A stretch of 64,000 nucleotides of DNA from positions 992,001-1,056,000 of the forward strand of contig NHNW01000003.1 in NCBI GenBank assembly GCA_002786025.1, given 5' to 3'. Source of the DNA: Zasmidium citrigriseum. Taxonomy: Eukaryota; Ascomycota; Dothideomycetes; Mycosphaerellales; Mycosphaerellaceae. Below, one piece after another: positions 45,966-57,470 of this stretch; within the stretch, counting starts at the first letter, position 1; every line of letters begins with the position of its first letter. Both the position numbers and the translations under genes were made by a program. The notes beneath the pieces are model-generated. The model saw only the letters and a list, made by a program, of their open reading frames with translations, was not told the DNA's origin and did not search any database.

Positions 45966-46718
45966 ATGGTCTTCTACGAGCCCGGCAAGACTTCCCATGG
46001 CCTCCCTCGAGATCCATTCAAAGTAAGCATACCACCTCTCTCAAAGAAATGTCCTACTAACACAATACAGTCCTGCGTAACCCCGCGCCCCATCGGCTGG
46101 ATCTCCTCAAAGTCCAAAACCGGCATCGACAACCTCGCCCCCTTCTCCCAATTCAACAACCTCACCTTCGACCCACCATACGTCATGTTCGCCTCAAACC
46201 AAGACCTAAACGAAGACCGCAAAAACACCGTCGCCAACGTCGAAGCAACCCAGGAATTCTGCTGGAATATGGCGACTTGGGATTTGCGTGAAGCGGTCAA
46301 CGCCAGCGCTGAGTGGTTCACAGACGAAGTCGATGAATTCCAGAAATGCGGGTTGGAGAAAGAAGCTGCGAGTTTAGTCAACGTGCCGATGGTGAAAGCG
46401 AGTCCGGTTAAGTTTGAGTGTAAGTACTACTCCACCCTGAGACTTCCTGGGACGGCGCCCATGGGGAGTGTGGACGTTATTATTGGGCGGGTTGTGGGGA
46501 TTCATATTGATGAGAGCGTGCTCACGGAGGGCAAGATTGATCTGGGAAAGGCGATGCCGATTGCGAGGTGTGGGTATCATGAGTATGTGGTTGTGAAGCG
46601 GGAGAATATGTTTGAGATGGTGATTCCGGGGGATCCGAAGCAATTGGTCGGACTCGAAGGGAACATGGACCAGCAAAGGAAGATTGAGATGAATGGGTAT
46701 CGGGCTAGTAAGGAGTAG
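45966..46718 (+). CDS. Flavin reductase-like (DIM6/NTAB) FMN-binding split-barrel protein
   Basis: Two exons (45966-46022, 46071-46718), 48-nt intron with perfect CTAACAC branch; 234 aa. The intron is in frame and stop-free, so it is easily missed; spliced, the start is MVFYEPGKTSHGLPRDPFK then SCVTPRPIGWISS. The FMN-binding core includes NLAPFSQFNNLTFDPPYVMF and KNTVANVEATQEF. Family members reduce or hold flavin. The physiological partner is unknown. The P450 540 bp downstream on the same strand might be functionally linked, but this is only proximity. Confidence 0.88.
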   Translation: MVFYEPGKTSHGLPRDPFKVSIPPLSKKCPTNTIQSCVTPRPIGWISSKSKTGIDNLAPFSQFNNLTFDPPYVMFASNQDLNEDRKNTVANVEATQEFCWNMATWDLREAVNASAEWFTDEVDEFQKCGLEKEAASLVNVPMVKASPVKFECKYYSTLRLPGTAPMGSVDVIIGRVVGIHIDESVLTEGKIDLGKAMPIARCGYHEYVVVKRENMFEMVIPGDPKQLVGLEGNMDQQRKIEMNGYRASKE

Positions 46719-47258
46719 GTCGAGGACTAGGAGGTAAGAGTGAAGAAAAATGGACTGGAAGGCGCGTCTCACAATTCAGACTCGGATATCAGTCCGGTTA
46801 TTAGCCCAAAGGGGGATAGCGTATCCGGTTAACTTCCAGCGACATCGAGGTCTCGGACTTCAGAGCCCTTTCTGCCTCCTCTCCTATCAAACCACGAGTG
46901 AGATGTCCGGAACGCGTGCCTTCAACCGCGGAAAATGGCCCACCGCATCAACAGAAATGTCCATTCACGATCAATCATTGACCGTTCAGCCTAAAGAAGC
47001 TACGAGGTCGACCGCCGAGTGCCCTGCCGTGCCTGCATGGCCGCATCGCGAGGATTGAGCCAAGTGTTACACGAGGAAGGGCATCGTGACTTTGTCCTAC
47101 AAATGATGTCAATGGCCGAGCGAATCTCGCATTCGTGTTGCCGCACTTGAAACAATCTCGCTGCCTGGGCATCCTCAGCTGCAGACAAAGAGGCATTAAA
47201 CTTCTAAGGATGCCGGACATCACTTTGTCTCCAACTTACAACTTCCGTGCACGGTCTC
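46719..47258. other. Intergenic region
   Basis: 540 bp upstream of the P450 gene. Nothing is recognised. Confidence 0.5.
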
Positions 47259-48979
47259 ATGCTCGAACCACTCATCGAAACAGTATGGCTGATTGCCAAA
47301 ACTTGCGCGTTACTGTTCGCCGCCATATGCTCTACGATCCTCTGCGTGATCCTCCATCGAACCCGGCAAGCGCCTCCGGGCATCCCTTGGATGGGCATCG
47401 AAGGCAAGAGGTGGTTTCCAAAAGTTCGAGCGTCGTTTGAGGCATTCATTCATGAGCAACAGTTCTTAGCTGAAGGCTATGAACGAGTACGTATCTACCA
47501 AGTCGTACCTGCAAACAGTTGACAATGGTGCAGTACTCGAAGCACAGGAAGCCTTTCATCCTGCCTGGACTGCATTGGCCAGAAGTGGTTCTACCACCGA
47601 AGGACGTGAAATGGCTTGCGAGTCTGCCAGAAACCGCTTGTGATGCCACACATGTCCAAGAAGAGCTTCTAGGGTTGCGATACCTCTCACATGGTCCTGA
47701 TCTTGGATGGGTCCATGACTTCAGCAACATACGACGCGACCTGAAGATTCACATGGCCGATGTCTTGCCCGACGTCTTCGACGAGATCCAATTTGCGTCT
47801 TCTAGCACCTTCGGTCAGTGCCAGACGTGGACTCGCATCAAGGCTTTGCAGGCCACAAAACGTGTTACCGTCGGCGCTTTCAATCGGTTCACCGTCGGAT
47901 TGCCATTGTGTCGAGACGATGCATACCTCGCGGCCGTCGGAAGAATGGTCATGACTTTCGCCATCACTGGAGTGTTCTATCGCTTCTTTGTCCCAACACC
48001 TTTGAAACGCTGGTTGATGCCGGTCATCTCAAGGCCCTATCGACATGCGCTGAGGAAGGTGTCCGATATGTTTCTGCCCGCTGTGCAGACACGGCTCGAA
48101 GAGTTCAAGAATTGCAAGTCAGCACAGGACATGCCTAATGACATGCTCCAATGGACGATCGAGCGCGCGACATCCAAGTACGGAGTTTCAGCAGTGAACG
48201 CTCGCGATGTGTCGGATACGATCATTTTTCAGAACATCTTCGGTGAGACAGGACATCTTTTGCGAAGGATCCGCCACTCACGCGTATGACAGCTGCAATC
48301 ACGATCGGCATTGCCCTCGACACCGTGCTCATAGACGTCTTGACCTACCCATCGGAATCGATGCTCTTCCAGCAACTGCGCCGGGAAGCAGATCAGACAC
48401 TTCCGCGTTTGAAGCAGAATCCTCTCCTAGCTCTGGCCGACATGAAGAAGATGGACTCCGTAATCCGCGAGACGCTTCGACGGCATCCTTCGAACGACCA
48501 CGGCATGATGCGGCAAATCATCCAGCCTGGAGGAGTGACAACACCAAACGGATTGCACCTCCCACAAGGTGTCCATGTCGGTGCTCATGTGGCTGCTACG
48601 CAGAAAGATCCCCATCTATGGCACGACTGGGACCAGTATCATCCGCTTCGATTCTACGAAGACTCCCAGCGAATAGCAGAGGCGCAAGTGACAGCCGTTC
48701 ATATCAGCGATACCTTCCTACCATTCGCATTGGGCAGACATGCTTGGTAAGTTCTCGACGCCTCCTGCTTGTGAGATGCTCATTAGAAGTAGTCCCGGCC
48801 GATTTTTTGCAGTCCATGTCATGAAGATGATTTTGGGCCACCTCTTCACAACCTATGACCTTGAGCCACTGTCGGAGCGCCCAAAAGTGACGGGCATCGG
48901 TGGCATCAATCTTCCGGACGAGAATACGCTTGTTGGAGTTCGTCTGAGAAGCAATCACAATCCTTCTCCGAGAGTTTGA
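47259..48979 (+). CDS. Cytochrome P450 monooxygenase, microsomal
   Basis: Four exons: 47259-47486, 47534-48242, 48293-48746, 48793-48979; introns 47, 50 and 46 nt; 525 aa. An N-terminal anchor helix (residues about 12-35) precedes the Pro-rich hinge QAPPGIPW. The K-helix is IRETLRR (E372, R375). The meander motif is YHPLRFYE. The heme loop is FALGRHACPGRFF with C464, whose codon is split by the last intron. The I-helix segment AITIGIALDT is atypical, lacking the usual acid-Thr pair in full form. YSKHRKPFILPG resembles fungal secondary-metabolite P450s. Substrate unknown. The reductase partner is not here. Confidence 0.9.
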
Positions 48980-50076
48980 CGCCGTTATTGCAATCCTTCT
49001 TCGTATGGCATAAACATCGAAAGCATCACGGAAAAGTAACGCGGATTTCTGTCCCACGCAAAGCGCCTTCCATGGTCGGATTTCGATCTTGCAGTGGCGA
49101 TTGTGTCTTCCGTTGATGGCCCTTGGCTGTCTTCGTCAATTCGCTTCGTCTTTGGGGCAGTCCAAGATCGTGGCTCTGCAAAGCTGGGTTTTGCTTAATG
49201 AACAAAAGGAAAACGAAGTCGCGAAACGATGCTCACCGGTTAAAATGCCGTTCTCCTGAAGTTTGGCACTTGTCCCTTTTGGAGCGACGCTATTGATCCT
49301 TCAAGGCTTGTTCCAGATCTGCGCAAGCCACGAACCTCGGAGACAAGTCGAGACTTCTTTCTGGCCAATCACGAGAGCTTCTTCGCGACCGCAACGCCTC
49401 CTAATCGAACCTCGTCGTCCTCTTCCGTCTTTCGAATAGCATGATTCGTCAAAGATTTTCATACGATTCTCTCTGGCACGTGGCGGTTCCTCAAACGCCA
49501 TGGCCCTTCAAGCGAGATGATTCCTCATGGTTCTTCCACTCATCAGACATCGGCAACACCGACCCGACTTCCTCTGTCCTATCGATTCTGTTGCACATCT
49601 TGGGGAGTCGCGTACGGTACTTGGCAGGTTTGAGAAGTGTTCAACAAATTTATCTGCAATTGTCGCTGAAGATAGCCGACGGTCAATAGCCACGGAACTT
49701 CCAAGACACTGCTGCGAACGTCTTACCGCCAATGCATGCAGCATCCAATGCAGGCACGGCACGCTTGCGGCCTACGCGGCCTTGCCCAGATGGAGGCCTC
49801 GAATCACCACCGAGCAAGCCGTAGCAGCCTTACAAACTCGAAGGGGCAGTTGTCATCCGCTAGGTTTGTTAGCTGCCGCCCGCAGGAACTAGAACGCATG
49901 GAACTGGTGTTTGGAACTCTAGCCGTTCGGGGAGTGAACTGTTCCTGAGCATGAGTACAAGTAGGTACCTGTTCCTTTGCGGCTCAACTGCCGTCCTCGC
50001 TCACTATACCACAGTCTTACGAACGTTTCCTACCCCAGTCACTCGCTCTACCAAAGCCGTCTCGTCTTACGCAAAC
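48980..50076. other. Intergenic region
   Basis: 1.1 kb without a supported gene. Confidence 0.5.
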
Positions 50077-51084
50077 ATGAAGTCTTTCACCTCACCACTT
50101 TCGCTCATTTTGTGTGCCAGCTCGGCGCTTGCCTCTGCGCCTGCTCCCGGATCAGAATGGAAGAAGACTCAACTCCTTGACGACTTCAACGGAGCTTCCG
50201 GTGCAGCACCATCAAGCTCCAACTGGATCATCCAGACCGGCACTCAATACCCTGGAGGACCTGGTAAGAATTCACATACAGAACGTTCTCTGGCGTACAT
50301 ATGCTAATCATCTGCAGCTCAATGGGGAACCGGCGAAGTAGAGACGTATACCAGCTCTGGCAACAACGTTCGACAGGCTGGTAACGGCAATCTCTGGATC
50401 ATCCCACAGCGCAGCAACAGCGGTGCGTGGACGAGTGGCAGAATTGAGAGCCGCAGGAACGATTTCGCTGCGCCGGCAGGAGGCAAGCTGCGAGTCGAAG
50501 CATCCATCAGGCAACCAGATGTTACTGGTAGCAATGGTCTTGGATACTGGCCAGCGTTCTGGCTGGTTGGAGGTGCCTTCAGGGGCAACTATACCAACTG
50601 GCCTGCGGTTGGCGAGATCGATATCATGGAGAACATCAATGGCCAAGATGGTACTACTGAGGTGTTGCACTGCGTAAGTCCTTGCGATCTGTGAACCATA
50701 GAATGCCTTCCACTAAACGAATATCAGGACGTCAACCCCGGCGGTGTCTGCAACGAACCCAGCGGCCTCGGCCACTCCGCCACCTGCTCTGGCAGCCGCT
50801 GTCCCGGTAACTTCCACATCTACGAAGTCGTGCTCGACCGCACCGTCAAGCCCGAGCAATTGAAGTTCTGGCTCGATCGCAAGCTTCAGTACACCATCAC
50901 CGAGACTCAGCTGGGCAGCGCCAAGTGGGCACAGACTCTTCACCATGGCTTCTACATCGTCATGAATGTCGCTATGGGAGGTGCCTATCCGAATGCGATC
51001 TCTGGCAAGACGACTCCTACCGCCGATACTGTGCCTGGAAAGCAAATGGCTGTTGATTATGTGGCTGTCTGGACTACGTCTTAG
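50077..51084 (+). CDS. Secreted glycoside hydrolase family 16 (endo-beta-glucanase-like)
   Basis: Three exons: 50077-50263, 50318-50673, 50728-51084; introns both 54 nt; 299 aa. A signal peptide ends near ALASAPAPG. The GH16 active site GEIDIMENING has nucleophile E162, helper D164 and acid/base E167. Other blocks are GYWPAFWLVGG, FHIYEVVLDRT and YIVMNVAMGG, and the end is VDYVAVWTTS. These enzymes cleave beta-1,3 or mixed-link glucans outside the cell. No GPI tail or carbohydrate module is present, so it is a free secreted enzyme. Confidence 0.93.
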
Positions 51085-51532
51085 GATGGGAAAAGCTTCT
51101 GCATATTGAGATGTGATTTTATGATACCCTGCTGATGAAAGTTAATAGATGAAGTAGGACAGCTTCTATTTCATGTTCATTCACAATGTCGTACGGCAGG
51201 AAGTATAGCCCAAGCAGTCAAAATTACTCTCCATAGTCAATGATGTTCATTACTAAATTCGACGGAGTGTGGACATTGCAAGGCTGTCTTAAGTTGGTCA
51301 CACCAGGGGGCTAGGCTTTGGTCCTATGTAGACCAAGAAGATCCTTGCCCCTATCCTTGTAAACGCTCCAGATTGACAAACTATCCAGACATTGGCGATC
51401 CGAGCCCTAAGTACGGAGTTCGCATAGACCTGGTCGTGCTGCCCTCGTGTTCGCCTTAAGAAGCGATGAATTCCGGCCATCTTGAGACCCGAAGGACGCA
51501 GCGCTAACATAGCACAGTCAGCCAGCTACGAC
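51085..51532. other. Intergenic region
   Basis: 448 bp. Nothing is recognised. Confidence 0.5.
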
Positions 51533-52124
51533 ATGTCCGACAACGAGCAGCCAGCATCCTCAGGCGCTCCCTCCACCCTACCCGAGACCCAACACGCCAT
51601 AGCCCTTCACCTCGAACGTATTATTCACCAAATAGCGGACGCCATCAACAACGGCAACTTCGACCCCGAAAGCGAAGCCTGGCAGCACCACGCCTCGATC
51701 CTTAACGTAACTATCGAATTGCCCGGTTTTGACCCTTCCTGCCGAATCGTACCCTTAGTCGAGCACGTCCAGCAGCTCAAAGGACACTTCTCCCAAGTGC
51801 CAGACTGCCGATGTAGCGTTAGCAAGCAAGTTTGGAAGCCTCGTTCAACCTGCTGCAGAGGAGATCGCTAACAGCTATGGCGTTAGCGTGATGACCAAAG
51901 TCAACATGAAAAGGCGCAGGGCGAGAAGCACGTCATGTTGGAACTTCACCGCAATGACGCCGCATTTCTCTTTCGCTGTGGGTTTGGCACGGTTTCGCTT
52001 GATTGAGGGAAGGTGGTTGATTACGAGCGTGCGGAGTGTTTATGGCGTTGATATGTTTGCATTTGATGGAATGGATCCGACGGAGGGATGGGATGAGGCA
52101 GATGAACCTGATCAGTTGATTTAA
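51533..52124 (+). CDS. Small unknown protein, copy A of tandem pair (possible NTF2/SnoaL-like fold)
   Basis: Two exons (51533-51825, 51887-52124); 176 aa. The 61-nt intron has a GCAAGT donor, CGCTAAC branch and GTTAG acceptor, that is, a GC-AG intron. The first exon reads LERIIHQIADAINNGNFDPE, then EHVQQLKGHFSQVP. The second ends with FRLIEGRWLITSVRSVYGVD. Helices first, then strands with a GRWLIT turn, recall NTF2/SnoaL proteins, but this is a guess. No signal peptide. The paralogue follows 331 bp downstream. Confidence 0.75.
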
Positions 52125-52455
52125 GGTGTAGCAGAAACTCGCGACACAAGCGTTGCGTCTTAGAAGGTCGTTGTCGGGACTTGGATGGATTGGAGGAGCA
52201 GAGCCCTGTTTCGTCGCTGCGGCGTCCATACGGTCGGGTACATATGTGGGAAAAGGTCGTTATCGGCACAGTGAGTCGTGAGACACAAGCTTTCACCCAT
52301 GTGATGGCGGGCACTGGGGTTCCATGTCAACTCTCGGAGCCTCTTCAATTGCTCCTTGATCCTAGGTCTTCCTGGCGATGCCGATCTCAAGGTTGCGATT
52401 GTATCCCTTTCTGCACAAACAAAAACCTCAATGCGACCTTCCTCCAGAATCCAAC
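52125..52455. other. Spacer between the tandem paralogues
   Basis: 331 bp. Nothing beyond the downstream copy's promoter is seen. Confidence 0.5.
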
Positions 52456-52995
52456 ATGTCCGACGATGGATTGCAAGAACCGGCTCCAGATAGTTCGAAA
52501 TACAGGAAGAAATCCGCTATAACCACCCACCTCGAACACATTCTCAACCTCATCGTCGACGCCATGAACAATCGCAATTTTGACCTGGACAGCGAAGTCT
52601 GGCGAGACCATCACGCGCCCGAAATCGAAGTCGCCATCTCGATGCCAGACGCCACGGCCAATACCGAGATTGTCTGTTTAGCGGAGCACGTCGAGCGGAC
52701 CAAGCGCCGCGTGGCCTCGTTTCCGGGGTACAGATTTAGTATTAAGAAGCAAGTCGACGAGAGAGAATGCTGTTGATCTTTTGCATGCTAATGTATAATT
52801 AGTGTGGTGACCCAAGTCCACTCGAAGGAGCGAACGGCGACTTCTTCGTCATGTTGGGTGTTTAGTAGCCCTATGCCCCATATGACGACGGCGATGGATA
52901 TTGTGCACTTCCACCTCATTGAAGGGAGATGGTTGATCACGGCTGTGGGGATCATTCCGGGCGTGGACATGCTTTGTATGGATGGAATGGGTTGA
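52456..52995 (+). CDS. Small unknown protein, copy B of tandem pair
   Basis: Two exons (52456-52748, 52803-52995); 161 aa. Exon 1 is exactly 293 nt, as in copy A, and the 54-nt intron uses the same GCAAGT donor in phase 2, a TGCTAAT branch and AATTAG acceptor. Splicing makes an Asn codon at the junction in both copies. Shared blocks: LEHILNLIVDAMNNRNFDLD, EHVERTKRRVASFPGYRFS and FHLIEGRWLITAVGIIPGVD. The C-terminal tail is 15 residues shorter than in A. The two copies look old, with many substitutions and the structure kept. Function unknown. Confidence 0.75.
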
Positions 52996-53482
52996 TCGTT
53001 GGAGAAATCCTGTGGAAACTTTTCGGCGCTTGGACTATGCCCAACATTCTTGGAGGAACAATCTGAGGCGCCTTGCAAAGTGGTGGTTTGCGTTAGTCGA
53101 GGGAAAAGCCTCCGAGATGCAGTGCTTAGAACTTCGCCAGTAGTGCGATTCATCCAGTAGAACCCCCGATCTCCTTCTCATCGCTCACTCTCACAGTTGT
53201 GCCGGACATCCGAGTGAGGTCCGACTGAGGCAACACAATGGCACCAAGCACAGAGCCGCTGGCAAGCTTCGAGGCGTACAATCGAAGCCTCGCTGGACTT
53301 AGCCCCGGATCGACCTCAAGACTCTTTCACACCTGGACACAATTCAATGCCGTTCGTTCCGGAGCAGGTCCGGATGCCGTCATGTCCTCAGGCAGAGAAG
53401 GTATATCAGTCTGTTGGCAGTGCCATGAAAGAGGCATATTCTGCTTCCAAGCGCTCTGACGGCTCGTCTTCTCCAGTTCCAC
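52996..53482. other. Intergenic region with a possible upstream ORF
   Basis: 487 bp before the GPR1/FUN34 gene. A 73-codon frame starts at ATG 53238 and ends at 53459, 23 bp before the gene's ATG. If transcribed, it would be a uORF. It shows no domain. Confidence 0.4.
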
Positions 53483-54501
53483 ATGGATCCCGTCAATGCC
53501 AAGGACTGGTATCCAAACATGCCAGCTCCATCTCCTCGTCATGAAGGAGCTCCAAGGGATCTTGAAGCTGGTTGGCAACCGCAATATGCTGCTTCAGTCG
53601 AGACGGTTGCTATTCCTCGCCAGACGTTCGAGAAGATCTACCTCAATCCGCCGATTGACGTGAAGGGAGACTTTCGAAACATCCTCGTGAGAGCTGCTGC
53701 TGGGTCATGCTAAGACTGATGAGAACTGACAAGATCGCAGGCCAATCCCACACCACTTGGCCTCGTCGGCTTCCTCGTGGCCACTATGCCCGTCAGCTTC
53801 CAGCTCATGGGACTCGGAGGCGCAGGAGGCGGCGGAGCGGCAACAGTCGGTCTCAGCTTCTACTTCGGCGGTCTCTTGCAGCTCCTAGCATGCATCATGG
53901 AATGGTTTCTGGGCAACACCTTCAGCTTTCTCGTCTTTGGTTCTTTCGGTGAGTTGCCATATCCCAATGACTCGATCAAATCCTCTCTGACAATGGCTCG
54001 AAGGAGCCGCCTGGTTCGCTCTTTCGTCGCTAAACTTGGATCCATTCGCTTCTGGCGCTCATGCGGCCTACGCAACCGAAGCAGAATTCGATGCTAGTTT
54101 CGGTGAGCATTCACAAAGTATCCTGAATCCATCGCCACTGACGGAGTCTTGCAGCATATGGTCTGATAACATTCGGCCTCCTGACAATGATTTTCGGTTT
54201 CTGCGCCCTTCGAACAAATATCATCTTCGTGTTCTGCTTCATAGTGGTTAGCTTCGCCATATTCGTCTTTGCTGGCTCTTTCTGGGTCCTGGCTCAGGGG
54301 CATGCGGACACTGCAGCGAGGATGCAAAAGGCTGTCGGTGCGATCTTCTTCTTCTGTTGTGTGCTAGCGTGGTACCTGCTTGTTGCGAACTTGCTCGAGG
54401 TCTTGGAGTTTGGAATCTCCTTGCCGGTCGGGGATCTGAGCAACCGACTGAAGAAGCTAGGCAGGGAGCCACAGTATCGGGACAGGTCGAAGTCGGTGTA
54501 G
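53483..54501 (+). CDS. GPR1/FUN34/YaaH family acetate/ammonium-type membrane transporter
   Basis: Four exons: 53483-53686, 53741-53948, 54004-54102, 54155-54501; introns 54, 55 and 52 nt; 285 aa. The family signature NPTPLGL lies just after the first junction. Six helices follow, e.g. LVGFLVATMPVSFQLMG, YFGGLLQLLACIMEWFLGN, IFVFCFIVVSFAIFVFAGSF and AIFFFCCVLAWYLLVANLLE. The N-terminus is cytosolic and the C-terminus short and polar. Yeast Ady2 and Y. lipolytica Gpr1 handle acetate at the plasma membrane. Substrate here is inferred only. Confidence 0.92.
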
Positions 54502-54974
54502 ACCAGTCATGCCGGGAAGAAGTGAATGCTGGCGGTGATTGCAGAGTGGTTCAAGGATGCGTTGGTAGACGGAGCGCTGATCGCCAGCACGTGCAACTTT
54601 TCGGATCACCTGTAGCGGAGTCGTCTAATGAAAGCCATGATTAATGCCAGACGTGAAAGGCGATGGTGACAATTTCATGTGTGAGCGCGGTCGCGCATTT
54701 GGGATCCAGAGATGTCAAACCCCACGCCGACGAAATTGCCCATGCGGTCTGGCTGTGTGAAGCCGGAGTGTAGCGAGTCCAATGGGGACCAAATCCTCGC
54801 AACATGATATCGCGCGGCTGCACAGGGAGAGATCCTGGATGGCCAGCCGAAGAGCCGAAGAGTGAATGCCCAAGCCTCACTGCCATCACATGCACCTTGT
54901 TGACCTACATAGCCAATAATTTGCTTGCTATCTTCCATCAAGAATTACAGGCTCGGAATTGGATGTCATGGCCT
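54502..54974. other. Intergenic region
   Basis: 473 bp between the transporter stop and the tRNA-like gene. Nothing is recognised. Confidence 0.5.
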
Positions 54975-55068
54975 CGAGCAATGGTCTAGTTGGTAAGGCG
55001 CTCGCCTTCTAGTACCTTCTTCAATTCCAGTAGTTCTTGTGGCGTGAGTTCGAACCTCGTTCGTTCCA
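54975..55068 (+). tRNA. tRNA-Arg(UCU)-like gene with intron, imperfect fold
   Basis: A-box TGGTCTAGTTGG and B-box GAGTTCGAACC are present. The D arm folds fully (GTCT/AGGC) with A14, G18G19 and A21. The anticodon loop reads CTTCTAG, giving TCT with U33 and A37. The T arm pairs GTGAG/CTCGT. The acceptor pairs 5 of 7. The part after the anticodon is about 20 nt too long, so an intron after position 37 is likely. However, I cannot find a 3' strand that pairs well with the anticodon stem CTCGC. It may be a decaying copy. Confidence 0.45.
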
Positions 55069-55758
55069 GGCTTAGAGTCCATCGTTAAGAAGTAAAAACC
55101 CAGCCTAGCCTCAGTCGCATAGGTGCATCGTAAGATGTTGAATGTGTTTAACTTACTCCGATTCGGAGATTCTTTTTCGCCCTTTTTTCTTTCCTTTGCA
55201 TTTTGTTTATGCTTGGTCGTCCTTTTCGAGTCAGAATCGTATCGAAGATCAAATGGATCGCCGAGGAGTGTCGAAGTCTTGACGCAATACAGCTCTGACT
55301 TTTTGCGTCGTGTTCATGATCAATCCTTTCGATGATGTTGACATAGCTCGCTGGATATCAGGAAGTGAGGTCGATATCCTTAATTTTAGCTTTCACACCC
55401 CTGCACTTGCTCCTGCCTCTTCAACGCGAAACGTCCACGCGACGACGACCTTGATGGTATCACACATCGAATAGCGGCCTCCTTCGATTCAATTCAATCA
55501 ATTCCAGCACGACTCTCTTCGTACTACTCGCCCGCATCATCAAAGGAAGAGACAGCAGCGGCAATAGATCTGCCGAGGCGAACCCCACCACGACGATGCC
55601 TCTGACCCGGTCCATTTGTCAACATGTCGGCCTATCGCTTTCGTCATCCGCCTCGAGCTCCATCAATTCTTCTAATCACCACCTGAATCAAATGCTCGAC
55701 CGCCGGTAGCATTCAGTCACTTCCTCCCAACCACCAACCTTTCCCAGTCTAGACAACG
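55069..55758. other. Intergenic region
   Basis: 690 bp with T-rich stretches near 55170-55200. No gene is supported. Confidence 0.5.
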
Positions 55759-57138
55759 ATGCCCACGCAACCTGCAAACCCAGAGCCGGCGCACCCAGAA
55801 GTCGATTCGATGCTATCGCGAAAGTTTGGCAAAGAGGTCGCCAACTACTTCTCTGGCTCGCCCTTGAATCGATTGGCCTTCCTCCGCGCCGACAATGTTT
55901 TTCTGTCACAAGCGTTGAAGCATCAGAGTAAGAAGGACTGTACAGATTGTTCAATGCTAGAGGCTGATCCGGTGTAGGCACTTCCTTCCTCCTCTGCAAT
56001 GATCTGCAACCTCTCGTTCAATCAAACACTCCACCTGGCGCCGGGAAGCTAGCATATGTCAAGTATGAGGATGTTAAGCCTGTAATCGGCGAGAACCCGT
56101 TCGCTCAGACCGAGAAAGAGATGATAGAAGCATACAACAGCGATACATACATCCCGCAGATGATCTTTTTGGGCATTGACGAGAAGGATAAGAATGGACT
56201 GGAGTACCAGGGCAAGAACAAGTACACTGGAGCACCATACTTTGCAATCGATGTCACTCCAAGACATGGCGTGAAGGAGGCTTGTGAGAAGCTCATTGAG
56301 GCTCAAAAGGCGAAGGGCATTGAATTCGCGAAGGGCAGAGTTATGGATATCGTTGCTCAGGATGGTGAGTGAGACGTTATGTTTTGATGGACTGGACTGA
56401 CATTGGAAAGCTGCTGTCTATGCTGAAGCACGGCAACTTCTTGACTGGAACGCACGCAATCCTTTCTGCGCAGCATGTGGTCACCCAACCATGAGCGTAA
56501 ACGCAGGTTTCAAACGAACATGTCCACCCACCGACAAGTCGATGAAGAGAATCAGCAATGCCCTCCCCTCAAACACCGCAGAAGCGCCTTCGCCAAACGA
56601 GAGACCACCGTGTGCCACTCGACAAGGCATCTCCAACCTCTGCTTCCCAAGAACCGATCCCACCGTCATCATGGCTGTTGTCAACTCGAAGGGCGACAGA
56701 ATATTGCTCGGCCGGCAAAAGCGATGGCCGCCATACTGGTATTCCACTCTCGCTGGATTTGCTGAGCCAGCTGAATCGATCGAAGAGGCAGTGAGGAGAG
56801 AAGTGTACGAAGAAGCTGGCATTCTGGTAGGTAGAGTGGTCATTCACTCTACGCAACCTTGGCCATATCCAGCAAACTTGATGATTGGCGCGATTGGTCA
56901 GGCGATTCCTACAGGCGAGACGATCGACCTCGGAAACGACCCTGAGCTGGACGATGCGAAGTGGTTTGACTTCGAAGAGGTACGAAATGCTCTGCAGGTG
57001 GGTACTTCGGGACTGGGTGAAGATGCTGGACCTGGTTACAAAGAGGGGGGACTGAGACTTCCGCCGAACACCGCTATTGCGAACCAGCTGATGACTGCTG
57101 TGGTCAACGGCTTTGCGAGTGGTGAGACCAAGATCTAA
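55759..57138 (+). CDS. NPY1: NADH pyrophosphatase, Npy1/NUDT12 type Nudix hydrolase
   Basis: Three exons: 55759-55927, 55978-56364, 56411-57138; introns 50 and 46 nt; 427 aa. An N-terminal NUDIX-like region leads to a zinc ribbon, whose first pair is FCAACG (C205, C208). The Nudix box GFAEPAESIEEAVRREVYEE starts at G301. The NADH-specific SQPWPFP-like motif appears as STQPWPYPANLM. The enzyme splits NADH to NMNH and AMP. Yeast Npy1 is peroxisomal. The C-terminus here is TKI, only a weak PTS1 look-alike, so location is open. Confidence 0.93.
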
Positions 57139-57470
57139 GATTGCGCGGGTTTAGATTACCTCTATCTAGATGGCAGTTTGTGCACATCGCTGTACAGCTC
57201 ACAATGAATTCTTCAAGATGCAGGGCTCCTTCCTGGAGTTTCCTTTCTTGCCATCACTCAGCAAAGACAGGAGAACAACGACAAACCACGCCTCTTGGTT
57301 GGGCATGTCTCACCTCGAGCTCATGGAATATCGCCCTTTCAAGAGAAGATACGAGAGTTTGCACGAGATCATTGTCTTTGTCGCCATGTCGGCCAGCACT
57401 CGTCCACATATGTACTCTCGCTGCATGCCAACTCAGACTGGTTGTCCAACTCAACCTTGCAACAGCAAAA
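57139..57470. other. Intergenic region
   Basis: 332 bp. The calpain frame is open through it, but the residues before 57471 do not look like protein. Confidence 0.5.

Noticed and set aside
57141..57470. N-terminal extension of the calpain
   Set aside because: Begins 3 bp after the NPY1 stop and reads as random Cys/Ser-rich sequence.
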